Assembly: GCF_011075055.1 (NCBI RefSeq)
Contig: NC_058149.1
Coordinates: 7,446,449-7,510,448 of the forward strand
Length of the DNA stretch: 64,000 nucleotides
Direction of reading: 5' to 3'
From: Mangifera indica
Lineage: Eukaryota > Streptophyta > Magnoliopsida > Sapindales > Anacardiaceae
Translations under genes and position numbers: made by a program
The notes under the pieces: model-generated
Told to the model about the DNA's origin: nothing
The model's database searches: none
What the model saw: only the letters and a program-made list of their open reading frames with translations
Shown: positions 36,362 through 48,905 of the stretch, one piece after another
How the letters are laid out: each line of letters opens with the position of its first letter
How positions within the stretch are numbered: position 1 is the stretch's first letter

Positions 36362-36760
36362 CTAGGTTATATGAATTATTATGTAATGGTTTGAATTGCT
36401 ATATAAACAGAATATTATTTTGGTGGAATGTGGTGGGTGTAGGTGGTTTGCTCGTGTACGATAATTGAACAGGTGAGTTATTTGAGAGTAACGAAGAAAG
36501 TATGCTGATCTATGAAAATACGAGACAATTAGATTCTCAGCAACGCCATCTGCAATTTTAGTGATGTCATCATAAAAAGTCTTTGTAACAGTGACCATTC
36601 TCCAAAACAAAGGCATGTAATCTGACAATATTGGTTCACAGAACAAAGCCAAAGACGATTCAAACAGGAGCTAAAACCCTTTTGTAAGTAAAGTACCAAT
36701 ATAACCAGGCCACATTGAGCTGATCTTGGGAAACAACCAGTCGGCTTGAGAATAGGGCCT
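36362..36760 (-). other. Unrecognised exon-like open stretch
   Basis: On the minus strand an open frame reads MALFCEPILSDYMPLFWRMV, then TKTFYDDITKIADGVAENL. Upstream, after a stop, comes sequence like PKISSMWPGYIGTLLTKGF. Composition looks more protein-like than the surroundings, but I cannot assign a family and there are stops upstream. It may be a fragment of a host gene or of a retroelement. Confidence 0.25.
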
Positions 36761-36871
36761 ATTGTAACAGATCTGACATGTTTTATTTCAATCTATTTTT
36801 TTTTTTTTTTTAAAGATTTGGGCTTCGCATTTATCCATTCAGGCTTTAATTTTTCGTTCAGACTCAACTTT

Positions 36872-36899
36872 TTATTATTATTATTATTATTATATATAT
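36872..36899. repeat. TTA/TA microsatellite
   Basis: About seven TTA units followed by TATATATA. Confidence 0.85.
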
Positions 36900-37630
36900 G
36901 TATATTTTAATTCTTATACTCATCGCCACTAGTTTTTCTGGGTCACGAATTATGCGGACTTAGGAGTCATGCTTCTGTTTATGTTGGAATCAGGTTTGAA
37001 AATTTTCAGCTAAAGCTATTCATGAGTAAAGGTCTCTTCAAAATGGTTAGATGCATATTTCTACTACTTTGTGCTTGAAGACTTTCTCAAAATCTTCAGA
37101 CTCATTTATTACAACAATCAATATTTCTATTTAATAAAAATTCTTATGAAAAGTTTTTTGAATTCGAATTATTTCAAGTCAAATTGAATAAATTAAATTC
37201 GAATCAAAAATTGAATTCATTTTCGTAAGCAAAACAACTTCAAACCGCTTTAAACATTCAACTTTGAATCAATTAAGATAACAAATTAAGTACAATTATT
37301 TTTTACTTGAGTTTGCATCTTAGTTTATCAATTTCAAATTACACTAACCCCCATTCCCCTTATTTTGAAATTACGGGTCATGCCAACCCTACCTTTTTCT
37401 CAATGCCATTCATAATAGAGTTTACAAGTAAACTTTAATTTTTATTTGTTAATTAATTTGACTCTTTTATCTTTATAATAATATTATGTATATAATTTTT
37501 ATATATAATTTTATATATAAATAATAATATATTTTTATATAATTAAATATTATTTTATTTTTTATTTTTAATTATTTAATTATATAATAATATATATATA
37601 TGATACTATTCTTTACTGTTATTTCCGTAA

Positions 37631-38112
37631 GGGGGCGTTTGGTTTGGGTAATGTTTGATTACTAAAATAGAAAGATTACATTGAAGATAAATTACTTAGA
37701 AGATTACTAGGTATAAATAATTACTATGTTTGATAAAATTTGATAGGTATAAATAATTATTGTGTTTGGTTAAAGGTAATAAAAGATTACTAATAAATTA
37801 TTTTACTTAAATGTCCTTGAATATAATTATTTTAAAATATTTTTTATATTATTTGTCATATTAATTAAAAATAAATTTATTTTTATCTCAAAAAATTAAT
37901 AAATAATAATATAATTATAATAAACTCAAGATTACCCCAGTAATCTTTAAATACTTAAGGTGAAGGTGGTAATCAGATTACCACCTATATTACCTGTCAC
38001 GTCAGCATTGGTAATAGAAGATTACTGTAATCTTTTATTACTAACAAACCAAACAAGGGAATAAAAGATAGATTACCAAGGTAATCTTAAAATCCCTCAA
38101 CCAAACGCACCC
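37631..38112. mobile_element. Tourist-like (PIF/Harbinger) MITE, 482 bp, TSD TAA
   Basis: Termini GGGGGCGTTTGGTTTGGGTA and the near-complement CCTCAACCAAACGCACCC are flanked by TAA on both sides (37628-37630 and 38113-38115), the 3-bp duplication used by PIF/Harbinger elements. The interior is rich in GTAATCTT/AAGATTAC words that pair across the centre. No coding capacity. Confidence 0.88.
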
Positions 38113-39320
38113 TAAAAGTTTTACCTTTTTATCTCTTGTTGATCATCTCCAAGCGTCTCAGTAGGCGAATCAGAGCCAGTTTCTGCCGTATTTGAAATCA
38201 AAAAAAGGAAAGCGAAGGAGAAAGAAAAGGCAAGAGGCAGCTCTCAATCTGAGGGCTAGGGTGATGTAAATATAAAGGGAAATTATATTAAATGGCCAAA
38301 ATTAAGGGGGTTTAATGAGGTTATCCAAAACAATCAGAGTTAAGCAAAAATACCCCATTTTTGTGTAATGACCAAACTGCCCCTATATATAAACAAGGAA
38401 ATTTTCTTATTTCCCATGGTATTTTTCCATGGTTTTACTATACAAATTCAAAGAAATCTTCCATTCCCACGGTCATCCCATGGGCGAAGAGATTTCTATC
38501 AATTTTTGTGTTTTTCGACAATCGAAAATGTCAAAGAAGGTTAGTACATCTTCCCTACTCTTGTTTGAATCAAGTTATTATTCATATTATTGAAATTTGA
38601 GTGAGATTTTGCGATTTCAAAGTTTAGGGTTTTAATTTTGAACAATGTTTAAAATATTTTGATTCTTGGTTATTTTCCTTGAATTTCTTGAGGGGTTTTG
38701 TGTTATAACCTATGTAGATTTGATTTGTGTTAAAATTGGAGGTCGAAACGATAAATTTTTGGCCAAAAATGGGTTCGAAGAGATCAACACTCCTACCATG
38801 GGAATAGTAGATTCCACGATCAGAACGAATTCTCCTACGGTCATGAGAGTTTGACCGTGGGTTAGGGGATGAAGTAGCGTTTTCAAAACATTAGAGAGCT
38901 GGGGGAGAGCAGTTAGTCCACGGGGGGTGTTTCTGAAATTTGTCATGAGACAATAGGCTAATGCCTTGAAAATCGTGGGTTAGGGGGAAATTTACCTTTT
39001 TTGAAACTGTAGGGGCACTAAGAGATTAGAAAATTGCTGAGGGGGCAAGGGTAAATATTGGACATGTTTGTAGTAAAAATTTTCTGAGAGGGTAAATTGA
39101 TATTTTCAATATCTAAGGTTTCTCGACGTATAGTTTTCGAATTTTACATCCGTTTATTCTATTTTAGGGTTCTTCGATATGTAGTTTTCGAATTTTACAT
39201 TCAGTTTTTCTATTTTTATGCTTTTTTGGCATATTTTATGATGTAATGACGTAATTTCAACTCAATTTTCGGTTTTTTTGTTTATAGAATATATCAATTC
39301 ATATTTTTGAATTTTAGTTT

Positions 39321-40138
39321 GGCCAAATGACTTTTTCCCTCTCAAGGTATGCTGCAATCTCAAGTTTCCATCTATTAACTATGGAAACACCAAACACCCA
39401 CTCATGGCCAGTTAAATTTAACGAAACCCTAACCTCTGAAAATTTAATCTCATTTTCCCCTAAAAGTTTAAAAACTAACATTTTTTTCTTAAGCTAAGTT
39501 TGAAAAGATCGCAGTTCCCCCCCTAGGGTTTCGTTTCCAAACCCTTTCACTTTCTCCGACGTCATCGCCAGCCGTCTCCCCCTCCCTACGGTTTCTCTTT
39601 CACTGACGACCCCCCTCAACTCCACCCCAACCCATCTGACGCAGAGAGACATCGTCTGGGAAGAGAAATCGTCTTCTTAGAGGACGACGAGTCATCTCGT
39701 CTTCGTCTGGGAAGACGATCATCGTCTTACCAGATGACGACGACTGGAAAGACAAAGAACTTCGTCTTCCACGGCTTCTCCAACGTCGATCAGACGTCCA
39801 AATGGGAGGAAAAAGATCGTCGAAAAGCGAGGACACTTCGGGAGGGAGAGGTCGTCGGCAATAGAGCCGGAGATGTCGTCGGAGATTTCAAAACAAAACC
39901 CTAGGGTGAAACTGTGATTTTTTAAAACTTAGCTAGGAGAAAATTTTAGTTTTTAAAGTTTAAGGAGGCAAAAGTAGATTCTATTTTAGTTTATTTTTAA
40001 TATTATAGAGAAAATAACGATTTTACCCTTACCACCGTTAATTTTAACTACTCATGGGTGGGTGTTTGGTGTTTCCATAGTTAAAGGGTGGAAACTTGAG
40101 ATTGCAGTATACCTTGGGTGGGAAATAGTCGTTTGGCC
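39321..40138. mobile_element. Non-autonomous MULE nested in the large MULE, 818 bp
   Basis: Its ends GGCCAAATGACTTTTTCCCT and the right-hand TGGGAAATAGTCGTTTGGCC match the element at 23335-24257 over long inverted arms. The 9-bp flanks TTTTAGTTT (39312-39320) and TTTCAGTTT (40139-40147) differ at one position. Its interior again holds complementary GTCTTC/GAAGAC words. It lies in the first intron of the DUF1985/Ulp1-like gene. Confidence 0.9.
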
Positions 40139-40139
40139 T

Positions 40140-41135
40140 TTCAGTTTCATTTTTTTGAATTTCGCCATTTTATGATATATCAACTTGTATTTTCCAGATT
40201 TTCGAATGATTTTTCGATTGATAATATTATAACGTCTTTCAACTTATAGAATTCGAATTTCAATTCCTTTTTTTTTTATTTTCACCGTTTTAGGATATAT
40301 CAACTCGTATTTCACAGATTTTTGAATAATTTTTTGATTATTGACATTCTAAAGTATTTCAACGCATAAAATTCGAATTTCAGTTCTATTTTTTTTAATT
40401 TCACTATTTTAGGATATATTGATTGGTATTTTCTAGATTTTTGAACAATTTTTTAATTGTTGACTTTCTAGGGTATTTCAACATTTAGAAATTTGAATTT
40501 CAGTTTCGTTTTTTCCAGTTTCATTGTTTTAGGATATATTAACTTGTATTTTTCATATTTTCGAATGATTTTTTTATTATTGACATTCTGTTGTATTTCA
40601 ATGTTTAAAATTTGAATTTCAGTTCCGTTTTTTCAATTTTTACCGTTTTAGGATATATCGACTCGTATTTTACAGATTTCCAAACGATTTTTCTATTATT
40701 GACATTCTAAAGTAGTTCAATGTATATAATTTAAATTTCAGTTATGCTTTTTTAAATTTCACAATTTTAGGATATATTGATTCGTATTTTTAAGATTTTT
40801 GAACGATTTTTTGATTGTTGACTTTCTAGGGTATTTCAACATTTAGAAATTTGAATTTCAGCTTCATTTTTTCGAGTTTCACCTTTTTAGGATATATCGA
40901 TTCGTATTTTTTAAATTTTCAAATGATTTTTTGATTATTGACATTCTATTGTATTTCAACATTTAAAATTTGAATTTTAGTTCCGTTTTTTCGATTTTTA
41001 CCGTTTTAGGATATATCGACTCGTATTTTATATATTTTCAAATGATTTTTCAATTATTGACATTTTAGGGTATTTCAACGTATAGAATTTGAATTTCAGT
41101 TCCGTTTTTTTTATTTTCACCGTTTTAAGATAATG
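40140..41135. repeat. Tandem array, ~120-bp unit, in the first intron of the Ulp1-like gene
   Basis: About eight diverged units, each with the marks TTTTAGGATATATCGACTCG, TTGATTATTGACATTCTA and GTATTTCAACGTATAGAATT. The spacing of successive GGATATAT marks is 115-121 bp. It stops about 150 bp before the exon 2 acceptor. The array at 46440-47635 holds the corresponding place beside the transposase gene but has an unrelated unit. Confidence 0.88.
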
Positions 41136-43689
41136 AAATCCTATTTTTTAAATTCTTTCATTTATTTTTTGATTGTTTTCTATTTTTTTTATCTTTCTAT
41201 GTTTTTTTTCTAACATTACTACATTTGTTTACATATTTGTTTTTTTATGAATGTCTTACGAATTTTTAAACTTTTTGCAGGATATTTCTCATAAAATAAA
41301 ACGTGTTGAAGGCAACCTGTGAATCCCCGATGAGTCCAGACACTTTCGGGCAGAGGTTATATATCGTGCACAATGCATCGCATTATCTAGGATTACTTCT
41401 ATACTGACCCTAGATCAGCTTCGACTATTTAAGAGGACATGTTTCGGGCATCTCCTTTGTCAATCCGAAACCAAATTCTTCGAGATATTGGTTTATGCAT
41501 TTCTACTACGACAGCTACATCGGCCCTCCATCAGAGACAAGTTATGGTTTAGGGTTAACGAGGTTGATGTGAGATTCAACCCATTTGAGTTTGCTTTGAT
41601 GACGGGGCTTTCATTTAGCTGACACACTGCTATTTAATCATATATTCCTCGCTCCTTTGGACATACGATTAGAGATACATACTTTCGGGGTTGTCCAAAG
41701 GTGCAGTATCATGACATAAAACGTGTTTTTTTTGCCAGGCCATGCGGGGATGATGATATTGACATCGTCAAGATGGTCTTGCTATATATTTTTCATATGG
41801 TGTTGTTAAGAAATGATCGACGAAAGAAGGTATTTGTTGAATACTTACAGTTGGTTGATTATCTAGACAGGTTTAATTCCTATCCCTTGGGCGTTGTCAT
41901 GTGGCTGATGATGTACAAGTCTATGTCATAGGCAAGTGACAGAGTGTGCTCCAAACGGATGCCTGAAATACGTAAATATGATATTTACGAATTTTCTTTC
42001 ATATTTAAAGTAAGTTTTAATTTATTGATTATACATATTAATTGACAAAAATACGAACTGATTTATTTAAATTGTTAATGGTTATATTATAGTATTGGAT
42101 ATATGAGACGTTGGATACCTTGTATGATTGGGTTGTCGTGATTGATATTCATGCGTTTTCGCAGATGTTTAAGTGGTGTACGTGGGATGTCCCTAGTTAG
42201 AGTCATATGGGCATTATTTTCACTAGTGACCCGGTATGTAATCGTTAATTAATAAGTCAATTGATTTATACAACACACGGTCAGATAGTCCAGAATGGTC
42301 CACTCATTCGCACCCCGTATACAAATCTAATCAAAGGAAGGGCGAAACTACAACTCAAGACCATTCCATCCTCTGCCTTAGAGCGTGAGGAATATTTCCT
42401 CATGTGGTATACCAAAGCTATGACTTTTGACGCGCATTCATCAGGTAGAAGTCAAAAGACAGTTTTTAGCGGATTATGGTAAAGTTGCGCGAGTGGCTGA
42501 TCGACGATGTAAGTTATCTATACTATATAATTTGGTTAAAAGTTTGATATATTTGTTAATAACTAACCCATTTGAAGTTGTTTATACCATTTCAACATAT
42601 AGATTTCTTTTTGGCTATATTACATCGACACTAGGACAATCACCGTTCAACTATTTTACAGCGTTGGATGACTGCTTACACATTTTTCATAGGACATGTT
42701 GAGATGGCCTGGAAGAGTTACAGATCATACTGGATGGAGAGTTTAAGTTTTTGGGGCTTTTTAAGAGGATGTTTGAGGCAACTTATACTCTGGGGTTGTT
42801 TTACAAACCATAGGGGATGGTCGATAAGGTATAGTATAATAGTATTTTTATTACATTTTACATTGAATTAGTTTATAATCAACTTTAATTTATCACTGTT
42901 TATAGGGTTATATTTCTATAAATTTCGACTGTGCACATGGGTGGTTGGAGTTACAGATTTTCGTGAGTGGTCTATTATAGTGTATAACTCGGAGGTATCA
43001 TATTCAGGGAATATGTGGTCTCTTAAGCAACAGATGTGACCATACACAGTATTCATACCTGCATTATTAGAGGCAACGAGTTTCTAGACAGCTTCTAGGC
43101 AGACTCCACGACGTGATTCCTTCGTGTTACATCGAGCGACAGATTTTCCTTAGTAGGAGGAAGGCTCCGGTGACTATGACATTTTTTTGAGTGTTTGGCA
43201 TTGCCACGGAGTATTGATTTTCTCCGAGATGTTTTTTTGAGTGTTTGACATTGTCATAGAATGTCGATTTTTCCCGAGAGTCGTCTATCTCTATGCATCG
43301 ATGTTTAGTGCCACAGTTATATTTTCACTGTATCGAGTAAATCACAGGTGTATATTTAGTTTGCTCATTGTTCATTTATTGTTTTTCATATGTTCATATG
43401 TATATTTTTATTATATGTGTGTATGTGTACGATATACTTTATCTATCATTATATATAGATATGTATTTGATTTCATTTTTTAAATAATCTTGTCACAGAA
43501 ATAATTATGTGTGATTTGAGTGATGTTACTATCAAACATGAGATGAAATAAAGAAATACTCAAACAGCTCATTCTGACAAATATGAAATGAATAAATTAT
43601 TCATATTAAAGTTATTACATCACATGTGAATACAATTACACATTTGAAATAATAATGAAAATACATCAGTTACATATCACTGAAGGACA

Positions 43690-46204
43690 ACAATGTTGAA
43701 TCATATAACTAACAAAACTAACATAAGCTTGTTAAGATCTCAACCCTTTACCTTTTTTGGATTAACGTTGTGTGGTAGAGCTCGGGACGGGTGTTGGGCT
43801 TTTACATTGGGTTCGCACATATCTTGGTTCATGACAACGATTGCATATCTTGGGTGTAACATTTTCTCCTTGCGAAGGATGTCGATTTTGTTGAAAGGGT
43901 GACCGAACGACGACTATTGAGGATGAGGGGTAAAATAACTATTTCTTCTGGTGAATGCAACCATTCTGATTGGTTTCCAAGAGGACTGATAGGTTCTTGA
44001 TATATTGCACTATAGAATTCGGTGTAGAAGAATAGATGAACCTATGCATTGACATTTGTGAGCCTCATGTGTCGTGCAACAACAATGGCATGCTTGCACA
44101 GAATACGTAAAAGCTAAAACTTTCTACACATACAATACATTTCACTAAAGTCCATAAAACCCATGTATCCACCAAAACCAACAACTTGATAACGAGTAGG
44201 TGTAATTGGTTGAACATCGATACAAGACTTTAACAGACGACTACTGATTTTCTCTTCTGTCCAAGGGGTGACAAAGTTAGGGCATTCACCTATAATTTGA
44301 AAAAATATTAACAACACATTTGTTAATAACAAACATAAAGGAAGAAGTAGTACATGATCAAAAAATTTTAATTATTAACGATTGGATATGTACTTGCATG
44401 CTTTCTTCTCTTGTAAAACCATCACTGCATGGTACCACAAATGAACTCGACGACCATTGTGATAGGCAGACGTCGTGCATGTCTAACAAGAGCATTAAAT
44501 GACTCTACAATATTATTTGTCATGATGTTGTATCGATGTACGGAAAGTATGCTCTACTCTAACGCTCAAATCTAACCTCATGTAGATAAGCCCCAGCGTG
44601 AGGGTTCATCGAATCAAGAGATCATATCATTGCCTCAAATTTTGCTTTTGTGTATGATTTTACGGCTTTCCAATATGCACCCGTAACTTGCAAAGTGGTA
44701 AAAAATATGAGAACTTTATAATCAAAATGTATAAAAAAGATAAACATTTCAAAATTTTAATACTTGTTTAAACATTTTACCTTTGAGTCTCGTTTATACT
44801 TTGCTTGCATGTTACACAGAAAGTGATGACAATAACATCCATAGTGGACATCTGGAAAGACTTCAGCCATTATAGAGTATATAGCATGATGTTGATATGA
44901 GATTATCGCCAGCTCGAAAAGGTCATGGATGCATTCTTTAATCTTCTTGAGAAACCAACACCACGTGTCGTGATTTTTTTTTTTTTTACCGACATCGAAA
45001 CCAATAAGATATATCTGGTTATTACCATCAAGAGCCATCGCAATAAATAAATACCTTAGATATCGACCTTTAAGGAAAGTAACGTCAATGCAAATAACAA
45101 GTCGGAGATATTCTCTAAATGCATGAACAGAATATCCTAATTCCATGAAAAAATTCTTAAATCAATGGTCATCGTTCATTTTAATAGCAATAACGGTGTT
45201 TGGATTAGTACGCTGTAGATTATAGCAATAATTTGGTAAGAGCATAAATGATTCCTTTAGTGAGCCCCTTAATGAATTTAAAGCCCAATTTCTTGCCCGT
45301 CAAGCCTGTAAATATGAAATGTCAATTTTATACCGGTTTGCGATGTCCACAATTATTTTCTTAGACCAATAAATTCGATCAATCAATACAAACTTTGACC
45401 TTATTAATGACCTAAAGCTCGGGTCTTAGCTTGTCTATGATGTGGCATGATTTGATTAACTAAACATGTATAGGTAGGATTCATTGGGTTGATCTGAAAC
45501 ACTTCACCGACTTTGGACTTGCTTGCATGTATATACCACTCACAATTTTTAGCCTTACACTTAATATCCCACTACACTCTATCAGACTTCTTGACCATGA
45601 ATTGAAATCTTTTCAATAAGGCAAATTGCTTCACAACATCTTTCAATTATAATTTATTATGGAAAATATCACCAAACTTTACACCATTCTTCTCTCTGAT
45701 TGATCTAGTACCACTTGATGACGTTGATGGTTGTGGAGGAAAATCAGGAAACCACTTAAACAGATTAGTGGGGACACTGTCAAAAAATGGCCTAGAATAA
45801 TTTCCACTACTTGAAATAGAATCTTCAAGCTGCAAACTATCCATACCCTCGGTAACAGGTGGCATATACTCGGGCTCTACCTCTTCAGAAGAAATATCGG
45901 GTATATCATTTCTATCAAAGTCATCCTAATCGGGAACCCTATCTTTCTCTCCATGAGCCTATGAGTTTACAATGTACAATGGGTCATTACTGAAATCAAT
46001 CAAGTTTTTCAAATCATATTCATTTTTCACCCCACTAATTTCTTCTTCATCTTCATCTTCTTCCTCTTATCCTTTAATTGGGGTATATGTAACAAAAATA
46101 GGAATACATTCTTGTAAGTACTGAGACATATCAATAAGACCCTGGATATCTTCATCATTTTGGATTTGTACGGGGCTGTCGAGCTCAATTTTTCTTGGTT
46201 TCAT
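43690..46204 (-). pseudogene. MURA-type MULE transposase, decayed
   Basis: The reading runs from an ATG at 46204 (MKPRKIELDSPVQI, then an acidic region EEEDEDEEEISG). Next comes the MuDR N-terminal domain (LKDVVKQFALLKRFQFMVKK at about 45650-45580, then WDIKCKAKNCEWYIH). The MULE transposase core is at 45146-44757: VICIDVTFLKGRYLRYLFIA, MALDGNNQIYLIGFDV, WCWFLKKIKECI, FPDVHYGCYCHHF. The first Asp of the DDE triad is in the CIDVTFLKG block. The C-terminal SWIM/linker region (EFYSAIYQEPISPLG...W, about 44000-43950) leads to a basic tail near 43700. Stops and frameshifts interrupt it in several places. A possible tiny first exon (47740-47714, MGSFERKKL, then GTATTT) would precede an intron made of tandem repeats, but I did not find a convincing acceptor for exon 2. 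Confidence 0.85.
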
Positions 46205-46439
46205 TGATAGTTGAAGGTAGTTTTTCATTGGATAAATACCTCAAGATTCCTTCAAAAGCTGAATAAATCCCTCAAATGTTGTTTCATAAAGAGTTTTAAT
46301 CAATTGTTTGGATCCTCTAACATATTTTATTGTGTTGTCCCCACCTTAAATCTATTCTCCTTGATAACGAACCAATGCATAACCATCTATTTTAATTATC
46401 AATCTTGCAATGATAAGTTTTTGGAAAAAATTATTCATT

Positions 46440-47635
46440 TATAGCAAAAAATCTGTAATAACTATGTAAAATAGTCTTATAATTATTAATATCAAAAAAC
46501 CCTTCATATTTTTCTAATATTTATTTAACCCTTTATAATTATTTAACAATTTATGTAACACCCTCGTATTTTATCTTGTATCAAAATGCATCTATTTATT
46601 TTTAACATTTCATTTAAAACGTTTTTATAATGTTTAATATCAAAATACCCCATATATTTTTTTAATATTTTATTTAACCCCCTATAATTATCTAATATTT
46701 TATTTAACACTCTTGTATAATATCTTGTATCAAAATTTATTTATCTATTCTTAATATTTCATTAAAAACGTTCTTATAATGTTTAATATCAAAATGCCTC
46801 CTATGTTTTCCTAATTTTTCATTTAACCCCCTATAATTATCTAACAATTTATTTAACAACCTTGTATGTTACCTTGTATCAAAATGTATCTACCTATTCT
46901 TAGCATTTTATTTAAAACGTTCTTACAATATTTAATATCAAAATACCCCCATATTTTTTAACATTTCATGTAGCCCTCATACTTATCTAATATTTCATTT
47001 AATACCCTTGTATGTTTCCTATTATCAAAATACATATATTCATTCTAAACATGTTATTTAAATCTTTCATATACTATATAATATCAAAATACCTCCATGT
47101 TTTTCTTAACAGTTCATTTAACCCCCATAATTATCTAACATTTCATTTAACACCATTTTATATTGTCTTGTATTAAAATACATCTATCTATTCTTAACCT
47201 ATTATTTAAATCCCTCATGTATTATATAATATCAAAATACCCCATATATTTTTTAAATATTTAATTTTAACCCCTATAATTACCTAATATTGCATTTAAT
47301 ACCCTTGTATGTTGTCTCATATCAAAATACATCTATCTATTCCTAAAATTTCATTTATAATGCTCTTATAATATTTAATATCAAAATGCCCCTCATATTT
47401 TTATAACATTTCATTTGATCCCCCATAATTATCTAAGACTTCATTTAACACCCTTGTATGTTGTCTTGTATCAAAATATACCTATCTATTCTTAACATGT
47501 TATTTAAATCCTTTATATATTGTATAATATCAAAATACCCCCCATATTTCTCTAACATTACATTTAACCCCTATATTATTATCTAATATTCAAGTACCCC
47601 TTTACATGACATATAAATTAGATTTAACAAATAAA
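46440..47635. repeat. Tandem array, ~148-bp unit, upstream of the transposase
   Basis: About seven to eight units marked by CTTGTATCAAAATACATCTA, TCTATTCTTAACAT and TTTAACCCCCTATAATTATC. The spacing of the ATCAAAATACATC mark is 146-150 bp from 46576 to 47466. Each unit is itself roughly a two-part repeat (AATATCAAAATACCCC versus GTATCAAAATACATC). It lies between the transposase start and the right TIR. Confidence 0.88.
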
Positions 47636-48048
47636 ATTAAGTTTTTAGGTTAAGATTCGTATAAATACCTTTTTTTCACGAATAGCCTTTTTTCGATTCG
47701 AATTTAGAAATACCAACTTTTTCCTTTCGAATGAACCCATACTAATTAACATCGAGTAAAAATGAAAATGAGAGTGAGTGTTTGAGTGATATGAGAAGTG
47801 TTTATAACAAGAGTGAGTAAGAGGGTTTATATAGATGTGGTGAAGGGTAATTTTGATATTTTAAAAAAAGTTTTTGGCATTTTTGCTTAGGAATATGGAA
47901 ATTAGGCATTTTTGCTTAAGAATAGGAAAATTGTGCATTTTTGCTTAATGGAGCAGTAAAAAGGCCATTTAATATAATTTCCCAAATATAAACAAGGAAT
48001 AAGAGAGAGAAGAAAATATATAATAGTAAATATATGGCTTAGTAAAGA

Positions 48049-48905
48049 GGCTGAAGGATGTACTCCCACTCAAAGTTTATTATATTTTTTAATCGGTATC
48101 TCTTAATTATTAAAAATTTAAATACTTAGTCACGGAGGGTTAAAATTAACAATACCAGTTAATTTTATCTATTTTCTCATTTAGATTTAAAAAACTAACA
48201 ATTTTTCTTAAGATTAAATTTTTAAATATTACATTTTGTTCTCTAAGATTTTTTTTCTTTTCTCCCTCCCATTTTTCTAGTGTTGTCATGGGTTAGTTCT
48301 CTCTCCCTCTCCTTTTGTTCCTCTTTTTTGCTATCTTCTCCTCATCATTGTCACCGAACGAAGATGTCATCTTCATCTTCTTCTAGTGACGAAGACTTCT
48401 AGTGACAAAGACAAATCATCTTCGCCTATCTTTGTCACTAGAAGAAGATGAAGACATTATTTTGTCATTGAACATCTTCATCTAGTGACGAAGATGAAGA
48501 GAAGACACTGATAAAAGGGAACAAAAAGGGAGGGAGAAAGAACTGGCTGGTGACGGCATTGGAAAAAAAAGGGGAGAAAGAACTGGCTGGTGACGGCATT
48601 GGAAAAAAAAGGGGAGAAAGAACTGGCTGGTGACGACATTGGAAAAAAAAGGGGAGAAAAAAGCCCATAGGAGAGAAAATGTAATATTTTAAAGTTTAAT
48701 CCTAGAGGAAAATTGATAGTTTTCTAAAGCTATAGCAGAAATGGATAACATTTTATTATTTTTAATATTAAATATGATTTTACCTCTAAAGCTTAACTAG
48801 TGTCTTTAATTTTAACCGCCTACGAGTAGACATTTTGATTTCAATAGTTAACGGATATCAATTTGGGAATGCAATCAATTTTGGATGAGAATAAGCCCTT
48901 TGGCC
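48049..48905. mobile_element. Diverged non-autonomous MULE, 857 bp
   Basis: It starts just outside the right end of the large MULE. The left end GGCTGAAGGATGTACTCCCA and right end GAATAAGCCCTTTGGCC are diverged versions of the terminus at 23335. The flanks TAGTAAAGA (48040-48048) and TAGTAAAAT (48906-48914) match at 7 of 9 positions. The interior again has complementary CTTCATCTT/GAAGATGA words. Confidence 0.7.
48541..48660. repeat. 40-bp unit repeated three times inside the MULE
   Basis: Exact-phase copies start at 48541, 48581 and 48621 (AACTGGCTGGTGACGGCATT plus an A run and GGGGAGAAAG). They are nearly identical, so the amplification is recent. An open frame on the minus strand here simply repeats the unit. 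Confidence 0.95.

Larger units (their letters stand above)
38528..43200 (+). pseudogene. DUF1985 + Ulp1 (C48) peptidase-like gene of the MULE, decayed
   Basis: Exon 1 is 38528-38539 (MSKK, donor GTTAG). Exon 2 is 41281-42009 (acceptor TTTTGCAG, donor GTAAGT). Exon 3 is 42093-42233 (donor GTATGT). Later exons lie in about 42270-43200. Exon 2 encodes the DUF1985 region: LTLDQLRLFKRTCFGHLL, FRVNEVDVRFNPFEFALMTG, DRFNSYPLG, KYDIYEFSFIFK. The C48-like part has WVVGVTDFREWSIIVYNSEV at about 42935-42995 and, after two stops, EEGSGDYDIFLSVW at 43157-43197. Ulp1 peptidases cut SUMO precursors using a His-Asp-Cys triad. The positions corresponding to Asp and Cys read Asn (AAC, 42986) and Tyr (TAT, 43175), and the His position reads Thr. 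Exon 2 alone has at least four in-frame stops. The product cannot be an active peptidase. Confidence 0.82.
38277..47983. mobile_element. 9.7-kb Kaonashi-like MULE with Ulp1-like gene and transposase
   Basis: The first and last 21 bp are a perfect inverted repeat (GGGAAATTATATTAAATGGC plus C), followed inward by weaker similarity that includes TTAAGCAAAAAT on both arms. Perfect 9-bp duplications AAATATAAA flank it (38268-38276 and 47984-47992). The plus strand carries a DUF1985 plus C48 peptidase-like gene and the minus strand a MURA-type transposase, converging near 43.5 kb. TATA boxes sit just inside both ends (TATATATAAA at 38384-38393; on the minus strand TATATAAA at 47833-47826). MULEs carrying Ulp1-like genes next to a transposase are known as Kaonashi (KI-MULE). 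Both genes are interrupted, so this copy is not autonomous now. It contains a nested MULE at 39321-40138. Confidence 0.95.

Noticed and set aside
40140..47635. CRISPR-like repeat spacing
   Set aside because: Units are contiguous, diverged tandem repeats in a plant transposon, with no unique spacers.
48465..48668. Minus-strand frame with a repeated FFPMPSPA-like unit
   Set aside because: It is the 40-bp DNA tandem repeat read as protein.
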